DNA of 64,000 nucleotides from Hymenobacter lapidiphilus (GTDB taxonomy: Bacteria; Bacteroidota; Bacteroidia; Cytophagales; Hymenobacteraceae), in contig NZ_JABKAU010000012.1 in NCBI RefSeq assembly GCF_013377885.1, positions 1 through 64,000 of the forward strand. Direction: 5' to 3'. The translations under genes were made by a program, and so were the position numbers. Of this stretch, positions 41,533 through 50,576 are shown one piece after another (position 1 is the first letter of the stretch; the number at the start of each line of letters is the position of its first letter). The notes below the pieces were generated by a model. The model did not search any database. It worked only from the letters and a program-made list of their open reading frames with translations, and was not told the DNA's origin.

Positions 41533-43770
41533 ATGCAAGTCAAATGGGCCCCGAATGCCTTCGTGCGCCTTGTGCTGCCGCTGATGGCCGGCATCCTGAC
41601 GTATTTGTACTATGGCGCAATGCTGCCCGACCTCTGGCCGCTGCTGCTGGGGTTGGGGGCGCTGTTTGCCGGCGTGCAGTGGTGGGCGGCGCGGCAGACA
41701 ATGCCCGGCCCAACTGACGCCGCCGGGCTGCTGGCCGTGCTGGCCCTGTATGTGGCCGGCCTCACGCTCACGCAGCAGGCCACCGAGAGCCGGGCGAGCA
41801 ACCACCTGTACCGCTTTGGCGGCGAAGTTGAATTTTATCGGGCCGTGGTGGACGATTATACCGTGCGACGGCCCGCTACCTACGCCACTACCGTGCGGGT
41901 TTCGGCGGTGCGGGTGGCGGGGCAGTGGCGGCCGGCGGTGGGCGGCATTCGCGTTTCCGTGCCGCGCACCGATTCGCTGCCGGCCCCGCAGTACGGCGAC
42001 CTTTGGCTGGTACGCGGCGCGCCCGCCCCGAGCAAGGCCCCGCTCAACCCTGGCGAGTTCGACTACCGCCGCTACCTGCAGTACCACCAGGTGTACCACC
42101 AGCAGTTCATCCACCCCGACCAGTACCAGCGCATTGGCATAGCGCCCCCGAGTGTGCTGCGGGCCGTGGCCATGCGGGCGGCCCGAGTAGTGGAGGGCGT
42201 TTTCAAGCAGTACGTGCATGCCAAGCGCGAATACGCGCTGGCTTCGGCGCTGGTGCTGGGCCTCAAAGACGACGTGGACCAGCAGACCAAGGAGGCGTAC
42301 GCCAACACCGGCACCACCCACATTATGGCCGTTTCGGGCCTGCAGGTGGGGCTGCTGTTCGGGGCAGTAAGCTGGCTGCTGGGGCTGCTGCCGGGCCGCC
42401 GGGGGCCGCTGATGCGGCTGGCCACGGCGCTGGCCGGACTGGGCGTTATCTGGAGCTACGCCTTCCTGACGGGCCTCTCGGCCTCGGTGCTGCGGGCGAC
42501 TGTTATGTTTTCGTTCCTGATCGTGGCCCGCGCTTTTGGCCGGCAGACGTCGATGTACAACCTGCTGGCCGTGGCCGCCTTTTTCCTGCTCTGCTACGAT
42601 CCGTATCTGCTATGTGACGTGGGCTTTCAGCTCTCATTTCTGGCCGTGTTGAGCATTGTGTATTTGCAGCCGCGTATTGCTTCCTGGCTGCACCCGAGGG
42701 CCTACTTCCTGGCCCGGCAGCGGCCCTGGCAGTCGTCGGCAGTGCAGCGGCTCTGGAAATGGACAGGGATTGTGCTTGATTGGCTGTGGAAGGCTACGGC
42801 GCTGTCGTTGGCGGCTCAGGTGGCCACGTTTCCGCTGGGGTTGTTCTATTTCCACCAGTTCCCGCTCAGCTTCCTGCTTTCCAACCTCGTGGCCGTGCCC
42901 ATATCCAGCCTGGCCGTGTACGTGGGCCTGGCGCTGCTGGCGCTTAAAGGCGTCGGTTGGGTACTGGGGCTGATTTCGGCTTCCGCCGCATGTGGCTTCG
43001 ACTACCTGATTAAAGGCTTGGCTTGGGTGTTTGAAAACATGATCTGGCTGTTCAACGAGTATATCTTCCTCATTGGCCGCTCATTGCCCGGGGCGCTGGT
43101 ATCGGGCATCCACATCACGGCTCCGCAGGCGTGGCTGGTATTCGGGGTGATATTGGCGCTGCTGGCCTTCTTGGCCCTTAAACGGTTGCAATGGCTGGCG
43201 CTGGGCTGCACGTTTATGGGCGTGTTTGCCGGCAGCCGCGTGTGGGCCGCCCGCCGCCTGGCCCCCAACGAGCAGTTGGTGGTGTACAGCATTCCGCGCC
43301 GCTCGGTAGTTGGCTTCTGGCAGGGTGCGGCCGCCGATATTGTGCCCCTCGACTCGCTGCCGCTCACCGAAACCGAGCGCACCTACCGCATCGTACCGGG
43401 CAGCATTCGGCGTAATGCCCGGCGCGTAAGCTACTGGCCCGGCTGGCGGGGCAGCCCTGTGCCGGCTGTGGTAGCCGAGCCGGGTTTGGTACTGGCCGGC
43501 TGGCGGGGCCGACAGCTGGCTTTCATCAGTGGGCGGCTTAGCGGCAGCACTCAGCCGCTGCCGGGGCTGGCGGCCGTGGTATTGCGCCGCAATGCCCGCG
43601 TGCGGCCCGCTGAAGTAGCCGCTTTGTTCGGCACGGCTCCGCGAATTGTTTTCGATTCGAGCTGCAAAAGCTGGTACGTGGCCCGCCAGGATTCACTGTT
43701 CCGCGCTGCCGGTTTCCGCACCCACGATGTAACGCTGGCGGGGGCCTTTGTAGTGGGAGGCCAGCCGTAG
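41533..43770 (+). CDS. comEC: ComEC/Rec2 family DNA-uptake channel
   Basis: A 745-residue polytopic membrane protein. The N-terminal DUF4131-like region (about residues 25-180, including an OB-like segment) is followed by the competence domain with LVLGLKDDVDQQTKEAYANTGTTHIMAVSGLQVGLLFG and LLCDVGFQLSFLAVLSIVYLQP motifs. ComEC takes up single-stranded DNA through the inner membrane in transformation. The C-terminal metallo-beta-lactamase domain of many ComEC proteins is not recognisable; the last 200 residues are a soluble beta-rich tail without an HxHxDH motif. This shorter form is common in Bacteroidota. Confidence 0.85.
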   Translation: MQVKWAPNAFVRLVLPLMAGILTYLYYGAMLPDLWPLLLGLGALFAGVQWWAARQTMPGPTDAAGLLAVLALYVAGLTLTQQATESRASNHLYRFGGEVEFYRAVVDDYTVRRPATYATTVRVSAVRVAGQWRPAVGGIRVSVPRTDSLPAPQYGDLWLVRGAPAPSKAPLNPGEFDYRRYLQYHQVYHQQFIHPDQYQRIGIAPPSVLRAVAMRAARVVEGVFKQYVHAKREYALASALVLGLKDDVDQQTKEAYANTGTTHIMAVSGLQVGLLFGAVSWLLGLLPGRRGPLMRLATALAGLGVIWSYAFLTGLSASVLRATVMFSFLIVARAFGRQTSMYNLLAVAAFFLLCYDPYLLCDVGFQLSFLAVLSIVYLQPRIASWLHPRAYFLARQRPWQSSAVQRLWKWTGIVLDWLWKATALSLAAQVATFPLGLFYFHQFPLSFLLSNLVAVPISSLAVYVGLALLALKGVGWVLGLISASAACGFDYLIKGLAWVFENMIWLFNEYIFLIGRSLPGALVSGIHITAPQAWLVFGVILALLAFLALKRLQWLALGCTFMGVFAGSRVWAARRLAPNEQLVVYSIPRRSVVGFWQGAAADIVPLDSLPLTETERTYRIVPGSIRRNARRVSYWPGWRGSPVPAVVAEPGLVLAGWRGRQLAFISGRLSGSTQPLPGLAAVVLRRNARVRPAEVAALFGTAPRIVFDSSCKSWYVARQDSLFRAAGFRTHDVTLAGAFVVGGQP

Positions 43771-43944
43771 GGGCCCCAAAATACTGCCCGGCAGTAGCCG
43801 GGTTTCGCACGTAGTTCGTATTATAGTAGCATCAATTTTGCTAGGTTTGAATTTTCGACCTTCTTTTGGCGCCGCCCGGCCCCTCGCTGCTTGCACCCAT
43901 CGGCCCTTCTGCTGCGCCCCATCTTTGCCCCACCCATTCCGACT

Positions 43945-44757
43945 ATGGAAGACATGCCCACTCAGGAACTAGAAGAACTGCGCTATATCCGCTACGACGT
44001 TCAGGAATCCATTGGCTACATCACCCTCAATCGTCCCGACAAGCGCAACGCGCTCAACGCCAACGTAGTTACCGAGCTCAAGCAGGCTTTTGCCTACGCC
44101 GAGGAAGATGAAGCCTGCAAAGTAATTGTACTGCGGGCCGAGGGCGACGTATTCTGCGCCGGGGCCGATTTGGGCTACATTCAGGAGCTGCAGAGTTTCG
44201 GTTACAACGAGAACCTGGCCGACTCAACCCACCTCATGCAGCTGTTTCATCAGATTTACACCCTCAACAAGGTGGTAATCGGGCAGGTGCACGGCCACGC
44301 GCTGGCTGGCGGCTGCGGGCTGGCCACCATCTGCGACTTCGCCTTTACCGTACCGGAAGCGAAATTCGGCTATACCGAAGTGAAAATCGGGTTCCTGCCG
44401 GCCATCGTTAGCATTTTTCTGCTACGTAAAATCGGCGAAACCCGCACCAAGCAGCTGCTGCTCACCGGCGACGTAATTCCGGCCGATAAGGCCCTGGAGT
44501 ATGGACTGGTGAACTTTGTGGTGCCCCGCGCCGAGCTGGCCGACAACGTGTACCGCTTCGCCCGCCGCCTGTGCGTCGAAAACTCGGCCCAGAGCATGGA
44601 AAGCACCAAAGAAATGATGGCCCGCCTGCCCGAAATGCCCCTCGAAGACAGCCTGCGCTACGCCGCCCGCATGAACGCCGACGCCCGTAGCTCCGACGAC
44701 TGCCGCCGCGGCATTGCCGCCTTCCTAAACAAGGAAAAGCTGACCTGGGATAATTAG
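43945..44757 (+). CDS. Enoyl-CoA hydratase/isomerase family protein
   Basis: A 270-residue crotonase-fold enzyme. GYITLNRPDKRNALNANVV, FCAGADLGYIQEL (oxyanion hole) and GHALAGGCGLATICDFAF are the standard signatures. One of the two catalytic glutamates of hydratases (at the E in FGYTEVKIGF) is present, while the other (after GGGCEL in typical enzymes) is replaced, GGCGLA, so isomerase or another crotonase activity is possible. The start at 43945 is preceded by CATCTTTG at 43920-43927, one base from the -7 consensus. Confidence 0.82.
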   Translation: MEDMPTQELEELRYIRYDVQESIGYITLNRPDKRNALNANVVTELKQAFAYAEEDEACKVIVLRAEGDVFCAGADLGYIQELQSFGYNENLADSTHLMQLFHQIYTLNKVVIGQVHGHALAGGCGLATICDFAFTVPEAKFGYTEVKIGFLPAIVSIFLLRKIGETRTKQLLLTGDVIPADKALEYGLVNFVVPRAELADNVYRFARRLCVENSAQSMESTKEMMARLPEMPLEDSLRYAARMNADARSSDDCRRGIAAFLNKEKLTWDN

Positions 44758-44876
44758 CAAGTGTGGCGATACTAAAGGAGTCCGTGCTGCTACGCATCGT
44801 CGAGGCAGAGCGGATTTTTTTGTTTCCACTACATCACCTGCTAAACCTTCTCTCTTTTTCGCTGGTTAGGGCTACT

Positions 44877-45365
44877 ATGACAACGCTGGGTGCTGTAGCC
44901 GTTACGACGGCTACTTTTTTGGGGATGGAGTTCGTGGCCTGGTTCATGCACCGGTTTGTGCTGCATGGGCCGCTGTGGTTCCTGCACCGCTCACACCACG
45001 TGCGCCATCCGCACCGCTTCGAACGGAACGACTTCTTCTTCCTTTTTTATGGCTCGCTTTCGATGCTGCTCATCATGTCCGGTGCCGAAAGCCACGATTT
45101 TCGGTTTTGGATGGGCGTGGGCATAGCCAGTTACGGTACGCTGTACTTTTTCGTACATGATGTGCTGATTCATGGCCGGCTGCGCTTCTGGCGCAAGTCG
45201 CGCAGTACATATCTGCGGGCCCTGAACATGGCCCATAAGATGCACCACAAAACCACCGGCCGCGACGGCAGCGAAGAGTTTGGTCTGCTGTGGGTGTCGC
45301 CCCGGTATTTCCGGCTGGCGCTGCGCCGGCCTGCGCCTACCCGGGTGCTGAAATCATCCAGGTAG
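44877..45365 (+). CDS. crtZ: Beta-carotene hydroxylase
   Basis: A 162-residue integral membrane di-iron hydroxylase. The eight-histidine pattern is seen in FMHRFVLHGPLWFLHRSHHVRH, FVHDVLIHGR and HKMHHK. CrtZ adds 3-hydroxyl groups to the beta rings of carotene (to zeaxanthin) or of canthaxanthin (to astaxanthin). The ATG at 44877 is used; the upstream frame lacks family similarity. It lies 119 bp after the enoyl-CoA hydratase gene and is followed by a short terminator before the regulatory pair. Confidence 0.92.
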   Translation: MTTLGAVAVTTATFLGMEFVAWFMHRFVLHGPLWFLHRSHHVRHPHRFERNDFFFLFYGSLSMLLIMSGAESHDFRFWMGVGIASYGTLYFFVHDVLIHGRLRFWRKSRSTYLRALNMAHKMHHKTTGRDGSEEFGLLWVSPRYFRLALRRPAPTRVLKSSR

Positions 45366-45392
45366 GCTGGCTGAGCGCAGCTTAGTACCTGC

Positions 45393-45421
45393 AAAGCCCC
45401 GAAAGTGCGTTTTGGGGCTTT
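45393..45421 (+). terminator. Short terminator after crtZ
   Basis: AAAGCCCC and GGGGCTTT form an 8-bp stem with a 13-base loop, separating crtZ from the CarH-like gene. Confidence 0.55.
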
Positions 45422-45518
45422 GTGGGGCGTGTTTTTCCAAACAAAAGCTACCTGCTAATCCTCGTTTCTACACCGCCCTCCGCAACTTGGGTTAGTCAGC
45501 CGCTATCGGCTTAAAAAA

Positions 45519-46415
45519 ATGGGTTACTTCTCCATCTCCGACTTAGAGCAGCTTTCGGGCGTTAAGGCGCACACCATTCGGGTGTGGGAGCAGCGCTATG
45601 GCATTCTGCATCCCGCCCGCACTGCCACCAACATCCGCACCTATTGCGAGGATGATTTGCGCCGGCTGTTGAACGTAGCCACGCTTTGCGACCGGGGCTA
45701 CCGTATTTCCAAGGTAGCCAGCCTAAGCGAAGAGGAGCTTTCGACGGCTGTGCTGGCCGGCAACGACGCGGCGCATAACTATTGCCAGCGTGTAAATGGG
45801 CTGCTGGCTGCCATGCTGGCCATGGACGAGTGCCAGCTGGTACACCTGCTCGATCAGGCTATTCAGCAATTGGGCCTCGAAGAAGCTATTCTGCGGGTTG
45901 CATACCCGTTCCTGCAGCGCATCGGAATTATGTGGCAGGCCGGCACCGTGAATCCGGCGCAGGAGCATTTGATCACCAATTTGCTACGCCAGAAAATGCT
46001 GGCCGGCACCGATGCCCTGCCGCCGGTGTCGCCGGCTTCGGCCCGGCGCTGGGTGCTGTTTCTGCCCGAGCGCGAAATGCACGAGCTGGCCCTGCTGTTT
46101 ATGAACTACGTGTTGCGGGCCCGCCGACACCATGTGCTGTATCTGGGCCAGAACCTGCCCGCTGCCGAGCTAGAAGCCGTGTGTGCCAGCTACCAGCCCC
46201 ACGCCGTGCTGACGGTAATGACTGCCGTGCCCGAGCGCGACGAGGTGGGTTACTTCGTGCAGCAACTGCGCACCTATTGCCCCGGCACGGAGCTTTACCT
46301 CTATGGTCCGCTGGCCCAGCTGGATTTTCCGCTGCCGCCTGAAACTACCCGCCTGACCCTAATTACCGACTTTATAGCCTTGGCGGACACTATCGCGGTA
46401 ACGGCTGAGGTGTAG
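45519..46415 (+). CDS. CarH/LitR-like MerR regulator with B12-binding domain
   Basis: A 298-residue regulator. Residues 3-70 are a MerR helix-turn-helix (ISDLEQLSGVKAHTIRVWEQRYG), 80-165 a four-helix bundle and 175-290 a Rossmann cobalamin-binding fold. The W-x9-EH motif of CarH photoreceptors is exact (W139, E149, H150). The lower-ligand His motif appears as E186-x-H188-E-L-A191, with Ala for the usual Gly. The His that follows the Trp in CarH and forms the bis-His state after light is Gln here, so photochemistry could differ. CarH represses carotenoid genes in the dark using adenosylcobalamin. The position between crtZ and crtIB supports this role. Confidence 0.85.
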   Translation: MGYFSISDLEQLSGVKAHTIRVWEQRYGILHPARTATNIRTYCEDDLRRLLNVATLCDRGYRISKVASLSEEELSTAVLAGNDAAHNYCQRVNGLLAAMLAMDECQLVHLLDQAIQQLGLEEAILRVAYPFLQRIGIMWQAGTVNPAQEHLITNLLRQKMLAGTDALPPVSPASARRWVLFLPEREMHELALLFMNYVLRARRHHVLYLGQNLPAAELEAVCASYQPHAVLTVMTAVPERDEVGYFVQQLRTYCPGTELYLYGPLAQLDFPLPPETTRLTLITDFIALADTIAVTAEV

Positions 46416-46637
46416 TGCCCCAAACCGGTATGGCAGCCCCGCCGTACCTCAGTTGGCCAATGATGCCGGCAGCATATGGCCGGGAAAGCACAAGCTGGTA
46501 CCAGCCTAAAACGGGCTTCAGCACCCGATCCAATATTTTACGATGGCAAAAATGGCTCTGGCAGCGCCTGAAGCCTGATGCCGATTGGTTGTGCGAAATA
46601 AATTGAGCTGCTCTCGTACTTTTTGGCGGGCCCTGCG

Positions 46638-46645
46638 TATATTTG
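46638..46645 (+). promoter_or_regulatory. Bacteroidota -7 element for ECF sigma gene
   Basis: TATATTTG lies 32 bp upstream of the sigma-factor ATG and fits TAnnTTTG. The 260-bp gap 46416-46676 has no other feature. Confidence 0.5.
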
Positions 46646-46676
46646 TTTAACATTTGGCCACCAAAAGCTAAACAGC

Positions 46677-47192
46677 ATGACCTCTCTTGAATTCACTGAC
46701 CAGGTACAGAAGATTTCTTACTCGCTGAAGCCGGTGGCGATGAACCTGACCCGCGACGCCGACGACGCTAAAGACCTCGTGCAGGAAACCCTGCTCAAGG
46801 CGATGCTCAATAAGGATAAGTTTAAAACGGGTACCAATCTGAAGGCGTGGTTGTACACCATCATGCGCAACACCTTCATCAACAACTACAACAAAATAAC
46901 CAAGCGTAATAGCAACATCGACAGCACAGAGTACTTTCAGTACTTTAATACCGATGAAAACTACATTACCCACAACGGAGCTAGCTCAGATTTCGTAGTA
47001 ACGGACATCAACGCGGCTATTGCCGGCCTATCGGCCGACTACCGGACGCCGTTCATGATGTACTATATCGGTTACAAGTATCTGGAAATTGCAGAAAAGC
47101 TGCAGATTCCGATTGGAACCGTGAAAAACCGAATCCACATCGCCCGCAAGGAGCTTAAGCAGGCGCTGAAGACATATGCCCCCGGCGTGTAG
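46677..47192 (+). CDS. ECF-type RNA polymerase sigma factor
   Basis: A 171-residue sigma factor with regions 2 and 4 only. Region 2 includes LTRDADDAKDLVQETLLKAM and LKAWLYTIMRNTFIN; region 4 includes GYKYLEIAEKLQIPIGTVKNRIHIARKELK. No anti-sigma gene is adjacent. In many pigmented Cytophagales a sigma factor of this kind sits between a MerR/B12 regulator and crtIB, so a light- or stress-linked role in carotenogenesis is the best guess. It has its own promoter element and a terminator. Confidence 0.9.
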   Translation: MTSLEFTDQVQKISYSLKPVAMNLTRDADDAKDLVQETLLKAMLNKDKFKTGTNLKAWLYTIMRNTFINNYNKITKRNSNIDSTEYFQYFNTDENYITHNGASSDFVVTDINAAIAGLSADYRTPFMMYYIGYKYLEIAEKLQIPIGTVKNRIHIARKELKQALKTYAPGV

Positions 47193-47231
47193 GGAATAGG
47201 GAGAGAGTACAGACCCGCCCCGGGCGTATCA

Positions 47232-47280
47232 CGGGCCGCGGACTACGCAACCAGCTTTGGCTAGCGTAGTTTGCGGCCCG
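47232..47280 (+). terminator. Terminator of ECF sigma gene
   Basis: A long stem (CGGGCCGC and GACTACGC pairing with GCGTAGT and GCGGCCCG) is followed by TTGTCTTGT. It separates the sigma gene from crtI. Confidence 0.65.
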
Positions 47281-47372
47281 TTGTCTTGTCAGGAAACCAA
47301 ACTTCCGGGCCGTCTGACGGTATCTTAGCATAAATAGGCTGGCGAAACCAGCAAAATCCCATATTTGCGTCT

Positions 47373-48854
47373 GTGAGCAAACACATCATAGTTATCGGGG
47401 CCGGCTTTGCAGGCCTGTCGGCGGCTACCTCTCTGGCCCAGCAGGGCTGCCGCGTTACGTTGCTGGAGAAAAACGAGGGCCCTGGTGGCCGGGCCCGGCA
47501 GTTTCAGGCCGAAGGGTTCACCTTCGATATGGGCCCGAGCTGGTACTGGATGCCCGATATTTTCGAGCAGTACTTCGCCAAATTCGGCCGCAAGGTGAGC
47601 GACTACTACGATTTGGTGCGGCTCGATCCTTCGTACCAGGTGATTTTCAAAGGTCCCGAGGCGGTGGATATTCCGGCGGCCATGAGCGAGCTGCGGGCGT
47701 TGTTCGAACGGTTTGAGCCCGGCAGCGGTGCCCGGCTCGATGAGTTTCTGCGGCAGGCGGCCTACAAATACCAGGTGGGCATTGGCAAGTTTGTGCATAT
47801 GCCCGGCCGCTCGCTACTGGAGTTTGCCGACCCGCGCCTGCTGGTGGACGCCGTGCGCCTCGACCTGTTGCAAAGCATGCACAAGCACGTGCGCAAGTTT
47901 TTCAAAGACCCGCGCCTGTTGGAGCTGGTGGAATTCCCGATTCTGTTTCTGGGCGCTACCTCCGAAAACACGCCGGCCCTGTACTCGCTTATGAACTACG
48001 CCGACCTGGCGATGGGCACCTGGTACCCAATGGGCGGCATGCACAAAATTGTGGAGGGTATGGTGGCCCTGGCCCGCGAGCAGGGCGTAGAAATAGAGTA
48101 CAACGCGCCCGTGGAGCAGATTGTGGTGGAAAACGGCCGTACTACCGGCGTGCAGACGGCCGCCGGCTTCCGGCCCGCCGATGCCGTGGTAGCCGGCGCC
48201 GACTACCACCACGCCGAGCAACACCTGCTGGCCCCCGAGTGGCGCACCTACTCGGAGCAGTATTGGGACAAGCGCACGATGGCCCCGTCGTCGTTGCTGT
48301 TTTACGTGGGCGTGAACAAGCGCCTACCCAACCTGCGCCACCACAACCTGTTTTTCGACCAGGACTTCGGCCTGCACGCCGAGGAAATCTATGAGAACCC
48401 GAAGTGGCCCACCCGCCCGCTGTTCTACGTGTCGGCCCCCTCGCAGACTGACCCCTCGGTAGCCCCTGAAGGCAGCGAGAATATTTTCCTGCTGGTGCCG
48501 GTAGCTCCCAACCTGCCCGACCCCGAGGCCACGCGCGAGCATTACTACAACTTCATTATGGAGCGGCTGGAGCGGCATTGCGGCACCAGCATCCGCGACG
48601 CGGTGGTGTACAAGCGCAGCTACGCCCACCAGAATTTCATCGACGATTACCACAGCTACAAGGGTAATGCCTACGGTCTGGCCAACACCCTGCGCCAGAC
48701 GGCCATCCTCAAGCCAAGCCTCAAAAGCAAAAAAGTCAGCAACCTCTACTTCACCGGCCAGCTCACTGTGCCCGGCCCTGGGGTGCCGCCCTCGCTCATC
48801 TCGGGCCAAGTGGTAGCAGGGGAGGTGCTGAAGGAATTAGGCGTTAAGAAGTAG
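47373..48854 (+). CDS. crtI: Phytoene desaturase
   Basis: A 493-residue FAD-dependent CrtI. The dinucleotide-binding start VIGAGFAGLSAATSLAQQG and GGRARQFQAEGFTFDMGPSW are diagnostic, as is the C-terminal bacterial desaturase signature FTGQLTVPGPGVPPSLISGQ. It introduces four double bases into phytoene to give lycopene. The GTG start opens directly on the FAD motif. crtB follows about 115 bp downstream on the same strand. Confidence 0.93.
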   Translation: MSKHIIVIGAGFAGLSAATSLAQQGCRVTLLEKNEGPGGRARQFQAEGFTFDMGPSWYWMPDIFEQYFAKFGRKVSDYYDLVRLDPSYQVIFKGPEAVDIPAAMSELRALFERFEPGSGARLDEFLRQAAYKYQVGIGKFVHMPGRSLLEFADPRLLVDAVRLDLLQSMHKHVRKFFKDPRLLELVEFPILFLGATSENTPALYSLMNYADLAMGTWYPMGGMHKIVEGMVALAREQGVEIEYNAPVEQIVVENGRTTGVQTAAGFRPADAVVAGADYHHAEQHLLAPEWRTYSEQYWDKRTMAPSSLLFYVGVNKRLPNLRHHNLFFDQDFGLHAEEIYENPKWPTRPLFYVSAPSQTDPSVAPEGSENIFLLVPVAPNLPDPEATREHYYNFIMERLERHCGTSIRDAVVYKRSYAHQNFIDDYHSYKGNAYGLANTLRQTAILKPSLKSKKVSNLYFTGQLTVPGPGVPPSLISGQVVAGEVLKELGVKK

Positions 48855-48970
48855 CTGGTTTAAGCGCCTGCCAGAAAATTTGAAATATGGATTGAGGATG
48901 CTGAATGAGCCGTTTTGCTAAGCGAGCGACATTCGAAATTCGAAATTCAAAACGCATAACTCGAATACAT

Positions 48971-49813
48971 TTGGACCACGTTGCCCTTTTCACTGAAACC
49001 AGCCGGGCGTGCAGCAAGCTGATTACCCAGCGCTACAGCACGTCTTTCACGCTTGGCATCCGCACGCTCGATAAGCGGTTTCACCTGCCGGTGTATTCGG
49101 TGTATGGCTTCGTGCGCTGGGCCGACGAAATCGTGGACACCTTCCACGAGCACGACAAGGCCGCGCTGTTTGCCGATTTTGAGCGCCAGACCTATGAGGC
49201 CCTCGACAAGCGCATCAGCCTGAACCCGGTCCTGCACGCTTTCCAGGATGTTGTACACCAGTATGGTATCGACCGGGAGTTTATTGCGGCCTTCCTCTAT
49301 AGTATGGAGATGGACCTCGATGACCGTAGCTACGACCAGTCGCTGTACAGCAAATACATCTATGGCTCGGCCGAGGTAGTAGGGCTTATGTGCCTGCGTA
49401 TCTTCTGCGAAGGCAATGAGGCAGAGTTCGAGCGGCTGCGTGAGCCGGCCCGGCGGTTGGGTTCGGCCTTCCAGAAAATCAACTTTCTGCGCGACATCCG
49501 CTCCGACTACGAAGAGCGGGGACGGGTATATTTTCCGGGGGTGCAGTACGAACAGTTCACCGATGCGGTGAAGCGCGACATTGAGGACGATATCCGGGCC
49601 GATTTTGAGGCCGGTTACGCGGGCATCGTGCAGTTGCCGCAGGCGGCCCGGCTGGGGGTTTACCTGGCGTATGTATACTATCTGAAGCTGTTTGACAAAA
49701 TCCGGCGGCTGCCGGCGGCCCACATTCAGCAGCAGCGGGTGCGGGTACCTACCAACACCAAGCTGCTGCTGCTGATGGGCTCGTGGCTACGTTACCGGAT
49801 GGCTAAAATATAG
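48971..49813 (+). CDS. crtB: Phytoene synthase
   Basis: A 280-residue squalene/phytoene synthase joining two geranylgeranyl diphosphates. The two Asp-rich motifs are VRWADEIVDTF and FLRDIRSDYEERGRVYFP. The TTG at 48971 is chosen because similarity begins at DHVALFTETSRACSKLI; an ATG at 48905 would add 22 residues encoded by an AT-rich, internally repetitive stretch. With crtI it forms the core of the carotenoid operon. Confidence 0.9.
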   Translation: MDHVALFTETSRACSKLITQRYSTSFTLGIRTLDKRFHLPVYSVYGFVRWADEIVDTFHEHDKAALFADFERQTYEALDKRISLNPVLHAFQDVVHQYGIDREFIAAFLYSMEMDLDDRSYDQSLYSKYIYGSAEVVGLMCLRIFCEGNEAEFERLREPARRLGSAFQKINFLRDIRSDYEERGRVYFPGVQYEQFTDAVKRDIEDDIRADFEAGYAGIVQLPQAARLGVYLAYVYYLKLFDKIRRLPAAHIQQQRVRVPTNTKLLLLMGSWLRYRMAKI

Positions 49814-49928
49814 GCCTGCAGATGCCGGATTGCGCTGAATTTCGCTATTTGGCGTCATAATTGAAGCAAGGCGGCTGTAACCGCGGCACACCAGGCCGCC
49901 GGCCTGCCGCCGTTTCCTGCCCTCTGCC

Positions 49929-50450
49929 GTGCCTAAGTTTCTGATTTTAACCATCCTTCTGATTTTCTCTACGCTCGTGTCAACCGAAGCCAACCCCTAC
50001 GCCCTGCCCAAGCTCCGCCAGCAGTACCAGCAGGCAGCCGCCAGCAAAGAAGCCGGCGAGAAGTTTCATAAGCTGATGAGCGCCTACACCCGGCAGGATG
50101 CCGTGGTGCTGGCGTACAAGGCGGCCGCCGAGGCCATCCGTGCCCGCGACGCCTCCATGCTCAGCAAACTGACGTATGTCCAGCAGGCCAGCAAGCAGTT
50201 CGAGCAGGCAGTGCAGCTCGATTCGGCTAACCCCGAAGTGCGGTTTCTGCGCCTGAGCGTGGAAAGCAACCTGCCTTCCTTCTTGGGCTTGAGCCAGCAC
50301 GTAGACGAAGACCGGCAGTTTTTGCTTAAAACGCTGCTCAACCATCCCAACTCGGGCCTCGATGCTGAATCGTTCGGTCTGGTGCGCAATTTTCTGGTAG
50401 AGCGGGGCCACGTGTCGGACGCCGATGCCCAGAAGCTGGCCCGGTTATAG
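49929..50450 (+). CDS. Exported hypothetical protein in carotenoid cluster
   Basis: A 173-residue protein from a GTG start. Residues 1-20 are a signal peptide (FLILTILLIFSTLVSTEA). The mature part is helical with one TPR-like pair (about residues 60-110, KQFEQAVQLDSANPEVRFLRLSVE). No catalytic motif is visible. Related small exported proteins occur beside crtB in Cytophagales as far as I recall, but no role is known. Confidence 0.75.
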   Translation: MPKFLILTILLIFSTLVSTEANPYALPKLRQQYQQAAASKEAGEKFHKLMSAYTRQDAVVLAYKAAAEAIRARDASMLSKLTYVQQASKQFEQAVQLDSANPEVRFLRLSVESNLPSFLGLSQHVDEDRQFLLKTLLNHPNSGLDAESFGLVRNFLVERGHVSDADAQKLARL

Positions 50451-50576
50451 AAGCGCTTATTTAATATAAGGCCCTTGGGTGGCAGATGGGTGCTCCGTTT
50501 CGCCGGGTTTCCCGGTCTGTTCGCGGCCCATGGCTCTACTATCTGCCTTTCGGGCTCCTTCCTTCTTATTTTGCCT

